Assembly: GCF_023078835.1 (NCBI RefSeq)
Contig: NZ_CP090898.1
Span: 2,110,045-2,174,044 of the forward strand
From: Synechococcus sp. NB0720_010
Lineage (GTDB): Bacteria > Cyanobacteriota > Cyanobacteriia > PCC-6307 > Cyanobiaceae
DNA: 64,000 nucleotides
Direction: 5' to 3'
Under the pieces are notes generated by a model. It did no database searches and had not been told where the DNA came from. It was given only the letters and a program-made list of their open reading frames with translations. Shown piece after piece: positions 29,426 through 38,162 of the stretch. Numbering within the stretch: the first letter of the stretch is position 1; every line of letters begins with the position of its first letter. A program made the position numbers and the translations under genes.

Positions 29426-30739
29426 TTGGCCACCCACGAAATCTTCATGCCCGCCCTCTCCTCCACCATGACGGAGGGCAAGATCGTGGAATGGCTGAAG
29501 AAGCCAGGTGACAAGGTCGGCCGCGGTGAGTCCGTCCTGGTCGTCGAGTCGGACAAGGCCGACATGGACGTGGAGTCCTTCAACGAGGGCTACCTCGCAG
29601 CGGTGTTGATGCCCGCCGGCAGCACGGCCCCCGTTGGTGAAACCATCGGCCTCGTGGTGGAGACCGAGGCGGAGATCGCCGAGGCCCAGGCCAAGGCCCC
29701 CAGTGCACCAGCCGCCGCTGCCCCCCCCGCTCCGGCACCTACTCCTGCAGCTGCTCCTGCCCCCGCACCCGTTGCTGCAGCCCCGGCACCCGTTGCTGCT
29801 GCCCCCGCTCCAGTGACCAATGGCCGCGTTGTGGCCAGCCCCCGGGCCAAGAAACTGGCCAGCCAGCACGGCGTCGCCCTCGAGACCCTGCGCGGCAGTG
29901 GCCCCCACGGGCGAATCCAGGCCGAGGACGTTGAGCGGGCCCTGGGTCTGACCGTGGCTGTTCCCCGCGTGGCCGAGGGCTCAGCTCCCGCTGCCAGCGG
30001 CAGCGGCAATGGTGCCGCTGCTCCTGCGGCTGCACCGGCGGGCAATGCCTTTGGTCGTCCCGGCGAGAGCGTTGCTTTCAACACCCTGCAGGGTGCGGTC
30101 AACCGCAACATGGTGGCGAGCCTGGCGGTGCCGACCTTCCGGGTCGGCTACACGATCACCACCACCAAGTTGGACGCCTTCTACAAGCAGGTGAAGAGCA
30201 AGGGCGTCACCATGACCGCACTGCTGGCCAAGGCCGTGGGCGTGGTGCTGGCCCGTCACCCCCAGGTGAATGCCGCCACCAGCGCCGATGGCAGCGCCAT
30301 GGTTTACCCCGCTGCGGTGAACGTGGCTGTGGCCGTCGCGATGGAAGACGGTGGCTTGATCACCCCCGTGCTGGCCAACGCCGATAAGACCGATATCCAC
30401 TCCCTGGCCCGCAACTGGGCGGATCTGGTGAGCCGGGCCCGCAGCAAGCAGCTGCAGCCTGAGGAGTACAGCACCGGCACCTTCACCCTTTCCAACCTTG
30501 GGATGTTCGGTGTGGATCGCTTCGACGCGATCCTGCCTCCGGGCACTGGCGCGATCCTGGCGGTGGCCGCCTCCCGTCCCACCGTCGTGGGCGGCAAGGA
30601 CGGCTCGATCCGCGTGGCGAACCAGATGCAGGTGAACCTGACCTGTGATCACCGCGTGATCTACGGCGCCGATGCGGCGGCCTTCCTGAAGGATCTGACC
30701 CAGCTGATCGAGACCAACCCCGAGAGCCTGGCCTTCTGA
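29426..30739 (+). CDS. pdhC: Pyruvate dehydrogenase E2 (dihydrolipoyl acetyltransferase)
   Basis: E2 carries the acetyl group from E1 to CoA. The lipoyl domain starts [20 protein letters not shown] and has the lipoyl Lys44 in [12 protein letters not shown]. An Ala/Pro-rich linker follows (about residues 90-135), then the E3/E1-binding domain ([27 protein letters not shown]) and the catalytic domain with [16 protein letters not shown], where the His of DHR is catalytic. TTG at 29426 is favoured because the family begins at this MATHEIFMP; the TTG at 29408 would add six residues. It is followed immediately by queA. Confidence 0.93.
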   Translation: MATHEIFMPALSSTMTEGKIVEWLKKPGDKVGRGESVLVVESDKADMDVESFNEGYLAAVLMPAGSTAPVGETIGLVVETEAEIAEAQAKAPSAPAAAAPPAPAPTPAAAPAPAPVAAAPAPVAAAPAPVTNGRVVASPRAKKLASQHGVALETLRGSGPHGRIQAEDVERALGLTVAVPRVAEGSAPAASGSGNGAAAPAAAPAGNAFGRPGESVAFNTLQGAVNRNMVASLAVPTFRVGYTITTTKLDAFYKQVKSKGVTMTALLAKAVGVVLARHPQVNAATSADGSAMVYPAAVNVAVAVAMEDGGLITPVLANADKTDIHSLARNWADLVSRARSKQLQPEEYSTGTFTLSNLGMFGVDRFDAILPPGTGAILAVAASRPTVVGGKDGSIRVANQMQVNLTCDHRVIYGADAAAFLKDLTQLIETNPESLAF

Positions 30740-31830
30740 TCAGCGACGATCAGCTGCTTTCGAGCTACGTCTTCGATCTCCCGGAGACGTTCATCGCCCA
30801 GCGGCCCGTGGAACCGCGCCATGCGGCTCGGTTGCTGGCGCTGGAAGGCCCTGAGGGCTGCAGCCACCAAACGGTTTGGGAGCTGCAGCAGCTGCTGAAA
30901 CCGGGCGACTTGCTGGTGGTCAACAACACCCGGGTGCTGAAGGCGCGCCTTCAGGCCCGCCGGGCCAGCGGCGGCGCGGTGGAGCTCCTGGTGCTGGAGC
31001 CTGTGGAAGGCAGTAATTGGCTCTGTTTGGCCAAGCCAGCCAAGCGCCTGAAGCCGGGCGAGATCCTGCAGATGGAGCATCCCGGTCAACCCCCCCAGCC
31101 CCTGGAGATCGTGGCCATCGACGCCGAGACCGGCGGCCGGGTCGTGCGCTTTCCGGCGGAGTGCACCACCCCAGAAGCGATCGAGGCGCTGCTGGCGCGC
31201 TATGGCGAAATCCCCCTGCCGCCCTACATCCACCAGCACTCCAGCGAGGACGACAGCCGCTACCAGACCCGCTATGCCTCGCGGCCCGGGGCGGTGGCTG
31301 CTCCGACGGCGGGCCTGCACCTCAGTGATGCGCTGCTCGAAGCCCTGGAGGCGCGAGGTGTGCAGCGCACCACCGTGACCCTGCATGTGGGCCTGGGCAC
31401 CTTTCGGCCGGTGGAGACCGAGGACCTGACCCAGCTGGAGCTCCACAGCGAGTGGGTTGAGGTGTCGCCGGCCGCTGTGGAGGCCGTCGCCCAGTGCCGC
31501 GCCCGTGGCGGCCGGGTGATTGCGGTTGGAACCACCTCCGTTCGTAGTCTGGAGGCCGTGGCCCAACTCCATGGGGGCGAGCTCCAGCCCCATGCCGGGC
31601 CGGTGAATCTGGTGATTCAGCCCGGCTATCGCTTTGCGGTGGTGCAGGGACTGCTGACGAATTTCCACCTGCCCAAGAGCTCGCTGCTGCTGCTGGTCAG
31701 TGCCCTGGTCGGTCGCCGCCGCCTGCTGGATCTCTATGAGGAGGCCAAGGCCGAGGGCTATCGCTTCTTCTCCTATGGCGATGCGATGTGGATCGCACCG
31801 GAATCGGTTCTCGAGAGCGCCAGGCCATAA
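30739..31830 (+). CDS. queA: tRNA preQ1-34 S-adenosylmethionine ribosyltransferase-isomerase (QueA)
   Basis: QueA converts preQ1 in tRNA to epoxyqueuosine with SAM as ribose donor. The family blocks [45 protein letters not shown] and the end GDAMWI are present. The first standard start, GTG at 30808, would cut off the conserved N-terminus [20 protein letters not shown]. No ATG, GTG or TTG precedes that segment in frame back to the end of pdhC. The stretch overlapping the pdhC stop reads CTGATC; starting at ATC (30739) gives SDDQLLSSY, so a near-cognate start coupled to the pdhC stop is likely. CTG at 30736 is the alternative. Confidence 0.9.
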   Translation: MSDDQLLSSYVFDLPETFIAQRPVEPRHAARLLALEGPEGCSHQTVWELQQLLKPGDLLVVNNTRVLKARLQARRASGGAVELLVLEPVEGSNWLCLAKPAKRLKPGEILQMEHPGQPPQPLEIVAIDAETGGRVVRFPAECTTPEAIEALLARYGEIPLPPYIHQHSSEDDSRYQTRYASRPGAVAAPTAGLHLSDALLEALEARGVQRTTVTLHVGLGTFRPVETEDLTQLELHSEWVEVSPAAVEAVAQCRARGGRVIAVGTTSVRSLEAVAQLHGGELQPHAGPVNLVIQPGYRFAVVQGLLTNFHLPKSSLLLLVSALVGRRRLLDLYEEAKAEGYRFFSYGDAMWIAPESVLESARP

Positions 31831-31858
31831 AAAAAAGCCCCCGCTTGTGCGGGGGCTT
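31831..31858 (-). terminator. Bidirectional terminator between queA and sodB
   Basis: A perfect 10-base-pair GC-rich stem (31835-31844 with 31849-31858, loop TTGT) sits between the converging queA and sodB genes. On the reverse strand it is followed by a run of T residues (complement of the A run 31829-31836), the classic terminator form for sodB. On the forward strand the T tract is poor, so queA may end less efficiently. Confidence 0.85.
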
Positions 31859-31875
31859 GGCTTGGATCGCTCGGA

Positions 31876-32475
31876 TCAAGCGGCGGCCAGGTTGGCGGCC
31901 ACGAAGTCCCAGTTGACCAACTTGTCGAGGTAGGTGCTGATGTAGTCGGGGCGGCGGTTCTGGTAGTCCAGGTAGTAGGCGTGCTCCCAGACATCCATGG
32001 TCAGCAGGGCCTTCTGGCCGTGGGCCAGGGGCAGATCGGCGTTGCCGGTCTTGGTGACCTTCAGGGTGCCGTTGTCGAGCACGAGCCAGGCCCAGCCGCT
32101 ACCGAACTGGGTGGCGCCGGCTGCCTTGAAGGCCTCAACGAACTTCTCGAAGCTGCCGAAGTCAGCGTTGATCTTGTCGAGCAGCGCGCCGCTGGGGGTG
32201 CCGCCACCGTTGGGCTTGATGCACTGCCAGTAGAAGCTGTGGTTCCAGACCTGGGCGGCGTTGTTGAACACACCAGCCTTCCCGGCATCACCGGCCACGG
32301 CAACGATGGTGTCTTCGAGGCTCTTGCCTTCCAGATCGGTGCCAGCCACCAGGTTGTTGAGGTTGGTCACGTAAGCGTTGTGGTGCTTGCCGTGGTGGAA
32401 CTCAAGGGTTTGGCGGGAGATATGGGGCTCGAGGGCGTCGAGGCCGTAGGGCAGCGCGGGCAGCGTATGAGCCAT
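31876..32475 (-). CDS. sodB: Iron superoxide dismutase
   Basis: Converts superoxide to oxygen and hydrogen peroxide in the cytosol. The 199-residue protein from ATG at 32475 has the metal His in [12 protein letters not shown], the second in [11 protein letters not shown], and the Asp/His pair in [12 protein letters not shown]. Signals such as [11 protein letters not shown] and GSGWAWLV are more like Fe-SOD than Mn-SOD, although the metal cannot be proven by sequence. An upstream start at 32499 is less likely. Terminated by the stem-loop at 31831-31858. Confidence 0.94.
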   Translation of the reverse strand: MAHTLPALPYGLDALEPHISRQTLEFHHGKHHNAYVTNLNNLVAGTDLEGKSLEDTIVAVAGDAGKAGVFNNAAQVWNHSFYWQCIKPNGGGTPSGALLDKINADFGSFEKFVEAFKAAGATQFGSGWAWLVLDNGTLKVTKTGNADLPLAHGQKALLTMDVWEHAYYLDYQNRRPDYISTYLDKLVNWDFVAANLAAA

Positions 32476-32598
32476 GAACGGAAGGATCGTGCTTTTCAAT
32501 GCCCGGCCAAATGCCGGACGGCGGCGGCATCCTAACGATCGTTTGCAGTTTCGACAGTCGCGGGAACCGCACCGCTGGCGCGGCTCCCATGGAACGGA

Positions 32599-33207
32599 TC
32601 AGCCCTTGATCTCGAGCAGTTCCACCTCAAAGATCAAGGTGGCGTTCGGGGGGATCACACCACCGGCACCGCGCTCGCCGTAGGCCAGATCGGGGGGGAT
32701 CACGAGCTTGCGCTTGCCGCCCACCTGCATGCCGGCGACGCCCTCATCCCAGCCCTTGATGACGCGACCGGCGCCGAGGGGGAAGCTGAAGGGACCGCGG
32801 CCGTAGCTGCTGTCGAACTCTTTGCCGTTCTCAAGGGTGCCGCGGTAGTTCACAACCACGAGCTGACCGGAGCTGGCCTCAGGGCCATCACCGATCACCA
32901 GGTCGGTGATGCGCAGACCGCTGGGGGTCATCCGTTCTTTGGCCGCAACCATTTCTCCTCCGAGGGCAGACGCCCCACTGTCGGCGATGACGTCGCTGGC
33001 CATGGTGAAGAGGCTGGGGTTGGGGTCCTCCGGATCGAGCTCGATCTGGCCGCTGAAGCTGGCCTGGACTGGGGCACTGGCCACGGCCTGTTGCACGGCC
33101 GGCTGGCTGGGGGCGGCGTTCACGGTGGAGGGCGCCACGATCTGGCTCACCAGTGCCAGCAAGAGGCAGCCGACGCAAACGGCGGAGCTGATCAGGATGT
33201 CCCGCAT
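32599..33207 (-). CDS. Exported FKBP-type peptidyl-prolyl isomerase
   Basis: A 202-residue protein with a signal peptide or membrane anchor ([28 protein letters not shown]) and a C-terminal FKBP domain from about residue 105: [58 protein letters not shown] and [14 protein letters not shown]. It probably acts as a folding catalyst in the periplasm or thylakoid lumen. It stands alone on the reverse strand between sodB and the coiled-coil gene. Confidence 0.92.
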   Translation of the reverse strand: MRDILISSAVCVGCLLLALVSQIVAPSTVNAAPSQPAVQQAVASAPVQASFSGQIELDPEDPNPSLFTMASDVIADSGASALGGEMVAAKERMTPSGLRITDLVIGDGPEASSGQLVVVNYRGTLENGKEFDSSYGRGPFSFPLGAGRVIKGWDEGVAGMQVGGKRKLVIPPDLAYGERGAGGVIPPNATLIFEVELLEIKG

Positions 33208-33254
33208 GGCTGGATCAAAGAGGCATCAAGGGCCGATTCTCGCCTAGTCGCCTC

Positions 33255-33596
33255 TCAGTCCGGGATCTCGAGTTGGGATTGCTTTTGCCGGAGCTGCTGC
33301 TCCAGGCGATCGATGCGGCCCCGCAGTTCATCCACCTCCCGCTGGCGGGCCAGGCCCAGGTCCTGCAGTAGGTGGTCCAGGTTGCGCTCGACCTGCCGTT
33401 CGGTCTGTTTCTCCAGCTCGGGGTTCTCGCCGCGAAGGCTGGCGAGAACGTCATCCACCAAGGCGCTGGCCTGGTTTGGATCCAGGCGCCCACTGCTGAC
33501 CCAGGCCTGGGTCACGCTCCGCAGGCGATCGGCCACCAGTGAAGTGGTGCCAAGGCCGCGGAAGAGAAGTTGTTGCAGGGTCCGGCTGGGATCCAT
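33255..33596 (-). CDS. Phasin/PhaF-like coiled-coil protein
   Basis: A 113-residue helical protein. The N-terminal half (LLFRGLGTTSLVADRLRSVTQAWV) is amphipathic and the C-terminal half (QVERNLDHLLQDLGLARQREVDELRGRIDRLEQQLR) is a coiled coil. The pattern resembles the phasin or PhaF/PhaI group, but no polyhydroxyalkanoate genes are nearby. The function is therefore unknown. It marks the left border of the low-GC island. Confidence 0.6.
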   Translation of the reverse strand: MDPSRTLQQLLFRGLGTTSLVADRLRSVTQAWVSSGRLDPNQASALVDDVLASLRGENPELEKQTERQVERNLDHLLQDLGLARQREVDELRGRIDRLEQQLRQKQSQLEIPD

Positions 33597-33989
33597 ATCA
33601 CTTCTTTAGTGGTAAGCGAGCTGAGCTGATCAGAGAGGGTTGGCGCCAGCTCTGCCTTTTGCTGGTCTAGCTGGCCCAGAGTTCAGGCGCCTATGAACAG
33701 TGCGCCTGACCCAAGCACACCAACAGTTTTGAGTATGGCCAGGCTTGTGGTTTATCTGATCGCGTGAGTCATCCTTTTTGCCTGCTGAGTTGATGCTCTG
33801 CTGGAGCGCGGCGTGCTCTTTATGGACCCAGTTTCTTATGCATTGTTCGAATCATTAAGGATCGGGATTGAGAGGCTTCCTTGATACTCGCGATTGGCAG
33901 TACATGCAGAAGATCTGCTGCGTATTTGAGGCTTGATCCCTTGGGTTGCTGAAGGTTAATAGCTTGGTCTAGATGGAGTTGGATTCACG
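33597..33989 (+). other. Intergenic region of lower GC, left edge of the island
   Basis: About 390 bases without a convincing gene. Base composition shifts to clearly higher A/T here. A tiny open frame of 24 codons (33693-33767) is present but has no support as a gene. There is no repeat or integrase recognition site that I can see. Confidence 0.5.
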
Positions 33990-34772
33990 ATGACGGTGCC
34001 AGGGCCTTTCGCTTCGGTCGTTGTCTTGCTTGATGGAGTGAATCTCTTTTTGATGGGCTTTGTTGTGATCTTTCTGATCATCAGTGCTCGCTCTGTTCTG
34101 ATCGCTCTTGTCTCGGGGCTCTTGCTTCGAGATGGTCCCAACTGTTTTGGCCGAGCGAATGCCAACGATCTTCGACTCAGCTTTTCGTCTTCATTGGTCT
34201 TCGCTTGTGTTGGCTCAGTTTCGCTGATCCTGCATGGATCTGGGTACGTACAGCTTTACCATCACGAGTCTGAATGGCAGCTTCCTTTTCAGTTGACAGG
34301 ATTTCTTGGTGTTTTGGCTGTGCAGGATGCCGTCTTCTACTTTGTTCATCGCCTTCTGCATCATCCTGCCCTCTACAGGATTGCGCACCTAGGGCATCAT
34401 CGGTCAAGGCATTATTCAGCCTGGACTTCATTTGCTTTTGACCCAATCGAGTCACTCTTCCACTCTGTTTTTATTGTGGTTGTTGCGATGGCCGTTCCGC
34501 TTCACTTCGTCACACTGTTTGCCCTTCTTGTGACGATGTCTGTTTGGGCTGCTTTGAACCACATGCCGCCGGCTGGATTGCCGGAGGCATTTCCTCATCA
34601 CTGGTTGGGGCGTTGGTTGATTGGCCCTGTTCATCATTCCATTCATCATCAAAAACAGGGCTCTAACTTTGGACTTTATTTCACGTTCTGGGATCTTCTA
34701 TTCGGAACGCAGGATCAGGGCTACGCTCGAAGTGTCTCGCGCGTTGTTAGAAAAGATTCACTGTTGCGTTGA
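33990..34772 (+). CDS. Membrane di-iron hydroxylase/desaturase (sterol desaturase superfamily)
   Basis: A 260-residue integral membrane protein with several hydrophobic segments and the histidine clusters of the fatty acid hydroxylase/sterol desaturase family: H120xxxH124 in VHRLLH, H133xxHH137 in AHLGHH, His191 in LNHMPP and HHSIHH (215-220). These form a non-haem di-iron site that hydroxylates or desaturates lipids or carotenoids. The substrate is not readable from sequence. It converges on the divergent psbA gene across a shared terminator. Codon use is A/T-richer than neighbours, suggesting recent transfer. Confidence 0.85.
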   Translation: MTVPGPFASVVVLLDGVNLFLMGFVVIFLIISARSVLIALVSGLLLRDGPNCFGRANANDLRLSFSSSLVFACVGSVSLILHGSGYVQLYHHESEWQLPFQLTGFLGVLAVQDAVFYFVHRLLHHPALYRIAHLGHHRSRHYSAWTSFAFDPIESLFHSVFIVVVAMAVPLHFVTLFALLVTMSVWAALNHMPPAGLPEAFPHHWLGRWLIGPVHHSIHHQKQGSNFGLYFTFWDLLFGTQDQGYARSVSRVVRKDSLLR

Positions 34773-34780
34773 ATGGCTCA

Positions 34781-34812
34781 AAAAAGGACTGGTGAAATTC
34801 TCGCCAGTCCTC
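34781..34812 (-). terminator. Terminator between hydroxylase and psbA
   Basis: A 7-base-pair stem (GGACTGG 34786-34792 with CCAGTCC 34804-34810, loop of 11) lies between the two converging genes. On the reverse strand it is followed by a T run (complement of the A run 34780-34785), so it should end psbA transcripts. It may work weakly for the hydroxylase, too. Confidence 0.75.
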
Positions 34813-34862
34813 CTTCTCTTGATTGCCTCAGTCAGGGCTTTTGTCTGTTGGATCCGCCATTT

Positions 34863-35927
34863 TTACGTCATGGCTATTTGGAGTGTGCTTGAGACCGCAA
34901 GATCAAGTGGGAAATTGTGCGCATTCCTTTCGTGCATGGCTTCGATGCCAAGATCTGTCCGGTTTAGTACATCAGCCCAGCTGTGAACGACACGACCTTG
35001 AGGATCAAGGATCGATTGATTGAAATTTAGACCATTCAGTCCAAAGGAAAAGCTGGCGATTGCAAGGGACGAGAACCAAATCCCGAGTACTGGCCATGCA
35101 AAGAGAATGGCATGGATACTTCGGCTGTTATTCAATGCTGCATAGGGGAAGACGAGCCGACCGAAGTAGGCGTGAGCTGAGACGATGTTGTAAGTCACCT
35201 CCTTCTGGCCAAAGCGATATCCACGATTAATCGACTCCTGTTCTGTGGTTTCTCGAACCAGGTTGCTTGAGACGAGTGATCCATGAACTGCCGCGAGGAG
35301 TGCCCCCCCAAATGTTCCGGCTACGGCAAGCATGTGAAATGGATGCATTAATACATTGTGTTCAGCTTGGAGGACAAGCATGAAGTTGAATGTGCCCGAT
35401 ATTCCAAGAGGCATTCCCTCTGAAAACGAGCCCTGGCCCATTGGGTAAACCAGAAGTACAGCCATTGCTGCTGACCAAGGTGCTGAAAAGGCAATGGCAA
35501 TCCACGGCCGCATTCCTAGGCGATAGCTCAATTCCCACTGCCGCCCCATGTAGGCCGTGATGGCGATCAGAAAGTGAAAGACAATTAATTGGTACGGTCC
35601 GCCGTTGTAAAGCCACTCATCCAGACTTGCCGCTTCCCAGATCGGATAAAAATGGAGTCCGATGGCATTTGAGCTGGGCACGACTGCGGCGGTAATGATG
35701 TTGTTCCCACTGAGTAGTGATCCTGTGATGGGTTGCCTGACGCCGTCCAGGTCGACACCCGGAGCGCTGAGGAAGGCAATCACAAACGCCGCAGTGGCAG
35801 CGAGGCTCGTTGGAATCATCAAGACCCCAAACCAGCCGATGTAAAGCCTTTGGTTGGTCGAAGTGATCCAGTCTCCAAATGCAGACCAGGTCTGCAGTCC
35901 ATTGCGGTTGGACAAGAATGTTGTCAT
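34863..35927 (-). CDS. psbA: Atypical photosystem II D1 protein
   Basis: This 354-residue D1 homologue aligns with standard D1 without gaps. The start is ATG at 35927, with AAAGGA six bases ahead. Conserved: Tyr161, His118, His198, Fe ligands His215/His272, and Mn4CaO5 ligands Glu189, His332, Glu333, His337, Asp342 and Ala344. Changed: Asp170 to Glu, Glu65 to Gln, Glu130 to Gln, Ser264 to Ala, Phe265 to Leu, Gly80 to Ala, Phe158 to Leu, Thr286 to Ser, and Val at 345, where Ser/Ala normally follows the CtpA cleavage site. Gly80Ala and Phe158Leu are two of the three changes reported for the microaerobic D1'. The gene sits in a low-GC stretch. It is not ChlF, since the ligands remain. Confidence 0.93.
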   Translation of the reverse strand: MTTFLSNRNGLQTWSAFGDWITSTNQRLYIGWFGVLMIPTSLAATAAFVIAFLSAPGVDLDGVRQPITGSLLSGNNIITAAVVPSSNAIGLHFYPIWEAASLDEWLYNGGPYQLIVFHFLIAITAYMGRQWELSYRLGMRPWIAIAFSAPWSAAMAVLLVYPMGQGSFSEGMPLGISGTFNFMLVLQAEHNVLMHPFHMLAVAGTFGGALLAAVHGSLVSSNLVRETTEQESINRGYRFGQKEVTYNIVSAHAYFGRLVFPYAALNNSRSIHAILFAWPVLGIWFSSLAIASFSFGLNGLNFNQSILDPQGRVVHSWADVLNRTDLGIEAMHERNAHNFPLDLAVSSTLQIAMT

Positions 35928-36220
35928 GAAAAGTCCTTTGAGGTTCAGTCCCGCTGCCAGACTTGTGGCACTCAAATGGCCCGGCTATTTCGGGAGCTGG
36001 TGAACGAAGAAAGTGCATTTCAAGGATCTTGATTCCTCAGTGATCTCTGCACCTTCTCCGATAGACCCTGATGCCTTCCCTCTGGGCCTTTGGGTTTCGC
36101 TGTATCTTTGCTTCACTTTGGCTTCAAGCCAATGTCGATCGATCTAAATCTTCTTTTTCTAGATGCAGAACCGCTGCATTTCCTCCTTGGATCTGCAGGT
36201 GTTGGCTTTTCCTTAGCCAG
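35928..36220 (-). other. Upstream region of psbA
   Basis: Nearly 300 bases between the divergent psbA and the next forward gene. It should hold the psbA promoter and probably that of the forward gene. I found no clear -35/-10 pair at good spacing and no known operator. The open frame starting at 36071 runs through it, but its first 50 codons look non-coding. Confidence 0.4.
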
Positions 36221-36517
36221 TTGATTCATAATCCTGAGGTGGATTCACTTCGTCGCCGCAGCATCAGCGAGCTCAGTCTTCGTGACTATTGCCTTTATCG
36301 GGCTATTTGCTCAGAGCTCGAGGTTCTCGAGGACTCCATTCAGATTGATGGTCAATCAGGCGGTCATCTTCTAGAGCTGGCGGTGGCCATGCGTGATCGA
36401 CGTCTCCTTGTCGAGTGGTTGCGTGAATTGGGGTATCCCCCAAGCTCTGATCTCAGCTACAGCGGTATCACTCCAGAGTTGGAAGAGCAGCTGATCACCC
36501 ATGGATCTGATTGGTAG
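36221..36517 (+). CDS. Small hypothetical protein, helical
   Basis: About 98 residues of charged, helical sequence: RRRSISELSLRDYCLYRAI and LLELAVAMRDRRLLVEWLRELGYPP are protein-like, unlike the upstream part of the frame (open from 36071). The start is uncertain: TTG at 36221 or GTG at 36239. No family recognised. It lies on the right side of the low-GC island, divergent from psbA. It might be a PSII-associated or regulatory protein, but there is no evidence for that. Confidence 0.5.
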   Translation: MIHNPEVDSLRRRSISELSLRDYCLYRAICSELEVLEDSIQIDGQSGGHLLELAVAMRDRRLLVEWLRELGYPPSSDLSYSGITPELEEQLITHGSDW

Positions 36518-36682
36518 CTCTTTCGTTTAATTCGCCGCAACTTCTCTGCGCCACTGAACACGTGTCCGTGTAATCACTGAGAGACTGCCCCAAAGCTGAT
36601 GGCAGCTCTCTTTGCGCTGGGCTGTTGTCTTTCGCTGCTTCCAGCCCTGTAGCAGCCAGGACCCTCTATAGGGTCAGTGGCC

Positions 36683-38143
36683 ATGGCAGAGAACCGGCGA
36701 CTGGTCTGGAGCGGAGCCCTCGCGGCTGGTCTGCTGGCCGGTGTGGCGCTCCCCCCCCTGGGATCCCCGCCCCTGCTCTGGCTGGCTCTGGTGCCGCTCT
36801 GGGCCTTTGGTCCTGGGCCGGCGGCCCTCTGGGCTGCTGCTGCGGTCTTGGTCAGCCATCGCTGGCTGCTTTGGTTGCACCCCCTCGATTGGATTGGGGT
36901 GCCCCTGCCCTTGAGCCTGCCGCTTTGTCTGCTGCTCTGGTTGGCCCTCGGACTGCTGGGGGCAGGGTTGGTGGCGCTCTGGCGCGCCCTGGTGGGGCGA
37001 TTGGGCGCTGGCCGTTGGTCTGTGGCGCTTCTTGCCTCGGCCCTTTGGGGCTTGGGTGAGGTCTGGATGGCCAAGGGGCCTCTGTTTTGGCTGGGGCTGG
37101 GGGCGGCCGTTCTGCCGGGTGATCGCGCCCTGGCGGGGCTGGCCCAGTGGATTGGGGCCGGTGGCTTGGCGGCGCTGCAGTTACTGCTGGCCTGGGGGCT
37201 CTGGCGTTTGCTCCTCGGCTGGTGGGAGGGGCGACGCGGGCTTTGGTGTGGCTGGCTGTCCTGGTTGCTGGTGCTCGCCCTGCTCCATGGTCTGGGCTGG
37301 CAGCAGCTGCAGCGCAGCGCCCTAGAGGACCCAGGTGCTCCCTGGCTGTCGGTGCTGGTGCTGCAGCCCGATATCCCCACCCGCGAGAAGTTCAGTTGGG
37401 TTCAGCAGCGGTCTCTGGAGCGGCAGCTGCGCCAGGCCCAGGCCGATGCGGAGGCCCAGGGCGCTGACCTGTTGGTGCTGCCCGAGGGGGCCTTGGCTCT
37501 GGGGCAGGGGCTGCCCACTGCAGCGGGAGTGGAGGTTCTCAGCGGTGGCTTCCGTCAGGAGGAGACCCAGCTGCGCAGCAGTGTTCTGCGCTTTCCCCCT
37601 CAGGCACTGCAGGCGGAGGGGGGGATCGATAAGCACCGCTTGGTGCCGCTAGGGGAATGGGTCCCCGGTGGAGCTCTTCTGCGTTGGGCTGGGTTGTCTG
37701 CGGTCGGTGGGGTCGAGCCGGGAGCGGCCTCGCGTCTGCTGCAGCGCCCCCAGAGGGATCTGGCGGTGGCCATTTGCTACGAGATCGCCGATGGGTCTGG
37801 GTTAATCGCTGCATCCCAGGCGGGGGCTGGCTGGATCCTGGCCAGCGCCAACCTCGACCCCTATCCCCTGCAGTTGCAGCGGCAGTTCCAGGCCCTGTCC
37901 CAGTTGCGGGCGATTGAGGCCAGTCGCTGGCTGGTCAGTGCCGCCAATAGCGGCCCGAGTCTGGTGGTGCAGCCCGATGGGCGGCTGGGGGCCTCCTTGG
38001 CTCCGATGGAGCCAGGAACCCTGTTGGTGCGGCTGCAGGCTCGGGCGAATCAGACCGTCTACGGGCAACTGGGGGAATGGCCGCTGTTTCTGGCGGCGGG
38101 CGCCGGACTCGTCGCAAGTCGGTCTCGCATGAGACAATCTTGA
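36683..38143 (+). CDS. lnt: Apolipoprotein N-acyltransferase
   Basis: Lnt adds the third acyl chain to lipoproteins at the inner membrane. The 486-residue protein has five to six N-terminal transmembrane segments (about residues 8-205), then a nitrilase-like domain with the catalytic triad: Glu in DLLVLPEGAL, Lys in IDKHRLVPLGEW and Cys in AVAICYEIADG. A final hydrophobic segment is near the C-terminus. ATG at 36683 is preferred over GTG two codons upstream. High GC resumes here after the low-GC island. Confidence 0.93.
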   Translation: MAENRRLVWSGALAAGLLAGVALPPLGSPPLLWLALVPLWAFGPGPAALWAAAAVLVSHRWLLWLHPLDWIGVPLPLSLPLCLLLWLALGLLGAGLVALWRALVGRLGAGRWSVALLASALWGLGEVWMAKGPLFWLGLGAAVLPGDRALAGLAQWIGAGGLAALQLLLAWGLWRLLLGWWEGRRGLWCGWLSWLLVLALLHGLGWQQLQRSALEDPGAPWLSVLVLQPDIPTREKFSWVQQRSLERQLRQAQADAEAQGADLLVLPEGALALGQGLPTAAGVEVLSGGFRQEETQLRSSVLRFPPQALQAEGGIDKHRLVPLGEWVPGGALLRWAGLSAVGGVEPGAASRLLQRPQRDLAVAICYEIADGSGLIAASQAGAGWILASANLDPYPLQLQRQFQALSQLRAIEASRWLVSAANSGPSLVVQPDGRLGASLAPMEPGTLLVRLQARANQTVYGQLGEWPLFLAAGAGLVASRSRMRQS

Positions 38144-38162
38144 GACTTGCTTAAGGCGCCTT

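Noticed and set aside
33693-33767. A 24-codon peptide in the gap left of the hydroxylase
   Set aside because: Too short, no ribosome-binding site and no recognisable composition; kept only as a remark on the gap.
34863-35927. Reading the divergent psbA as a chlorophyll f synthase (ChlF)
   Set aside because: ChlF lacks the cluster ligands, while here Glu189, His332, Glu333, His337 and Asp342 remain and the D1 alignment has no gaps. No far-red gene cluster is near.
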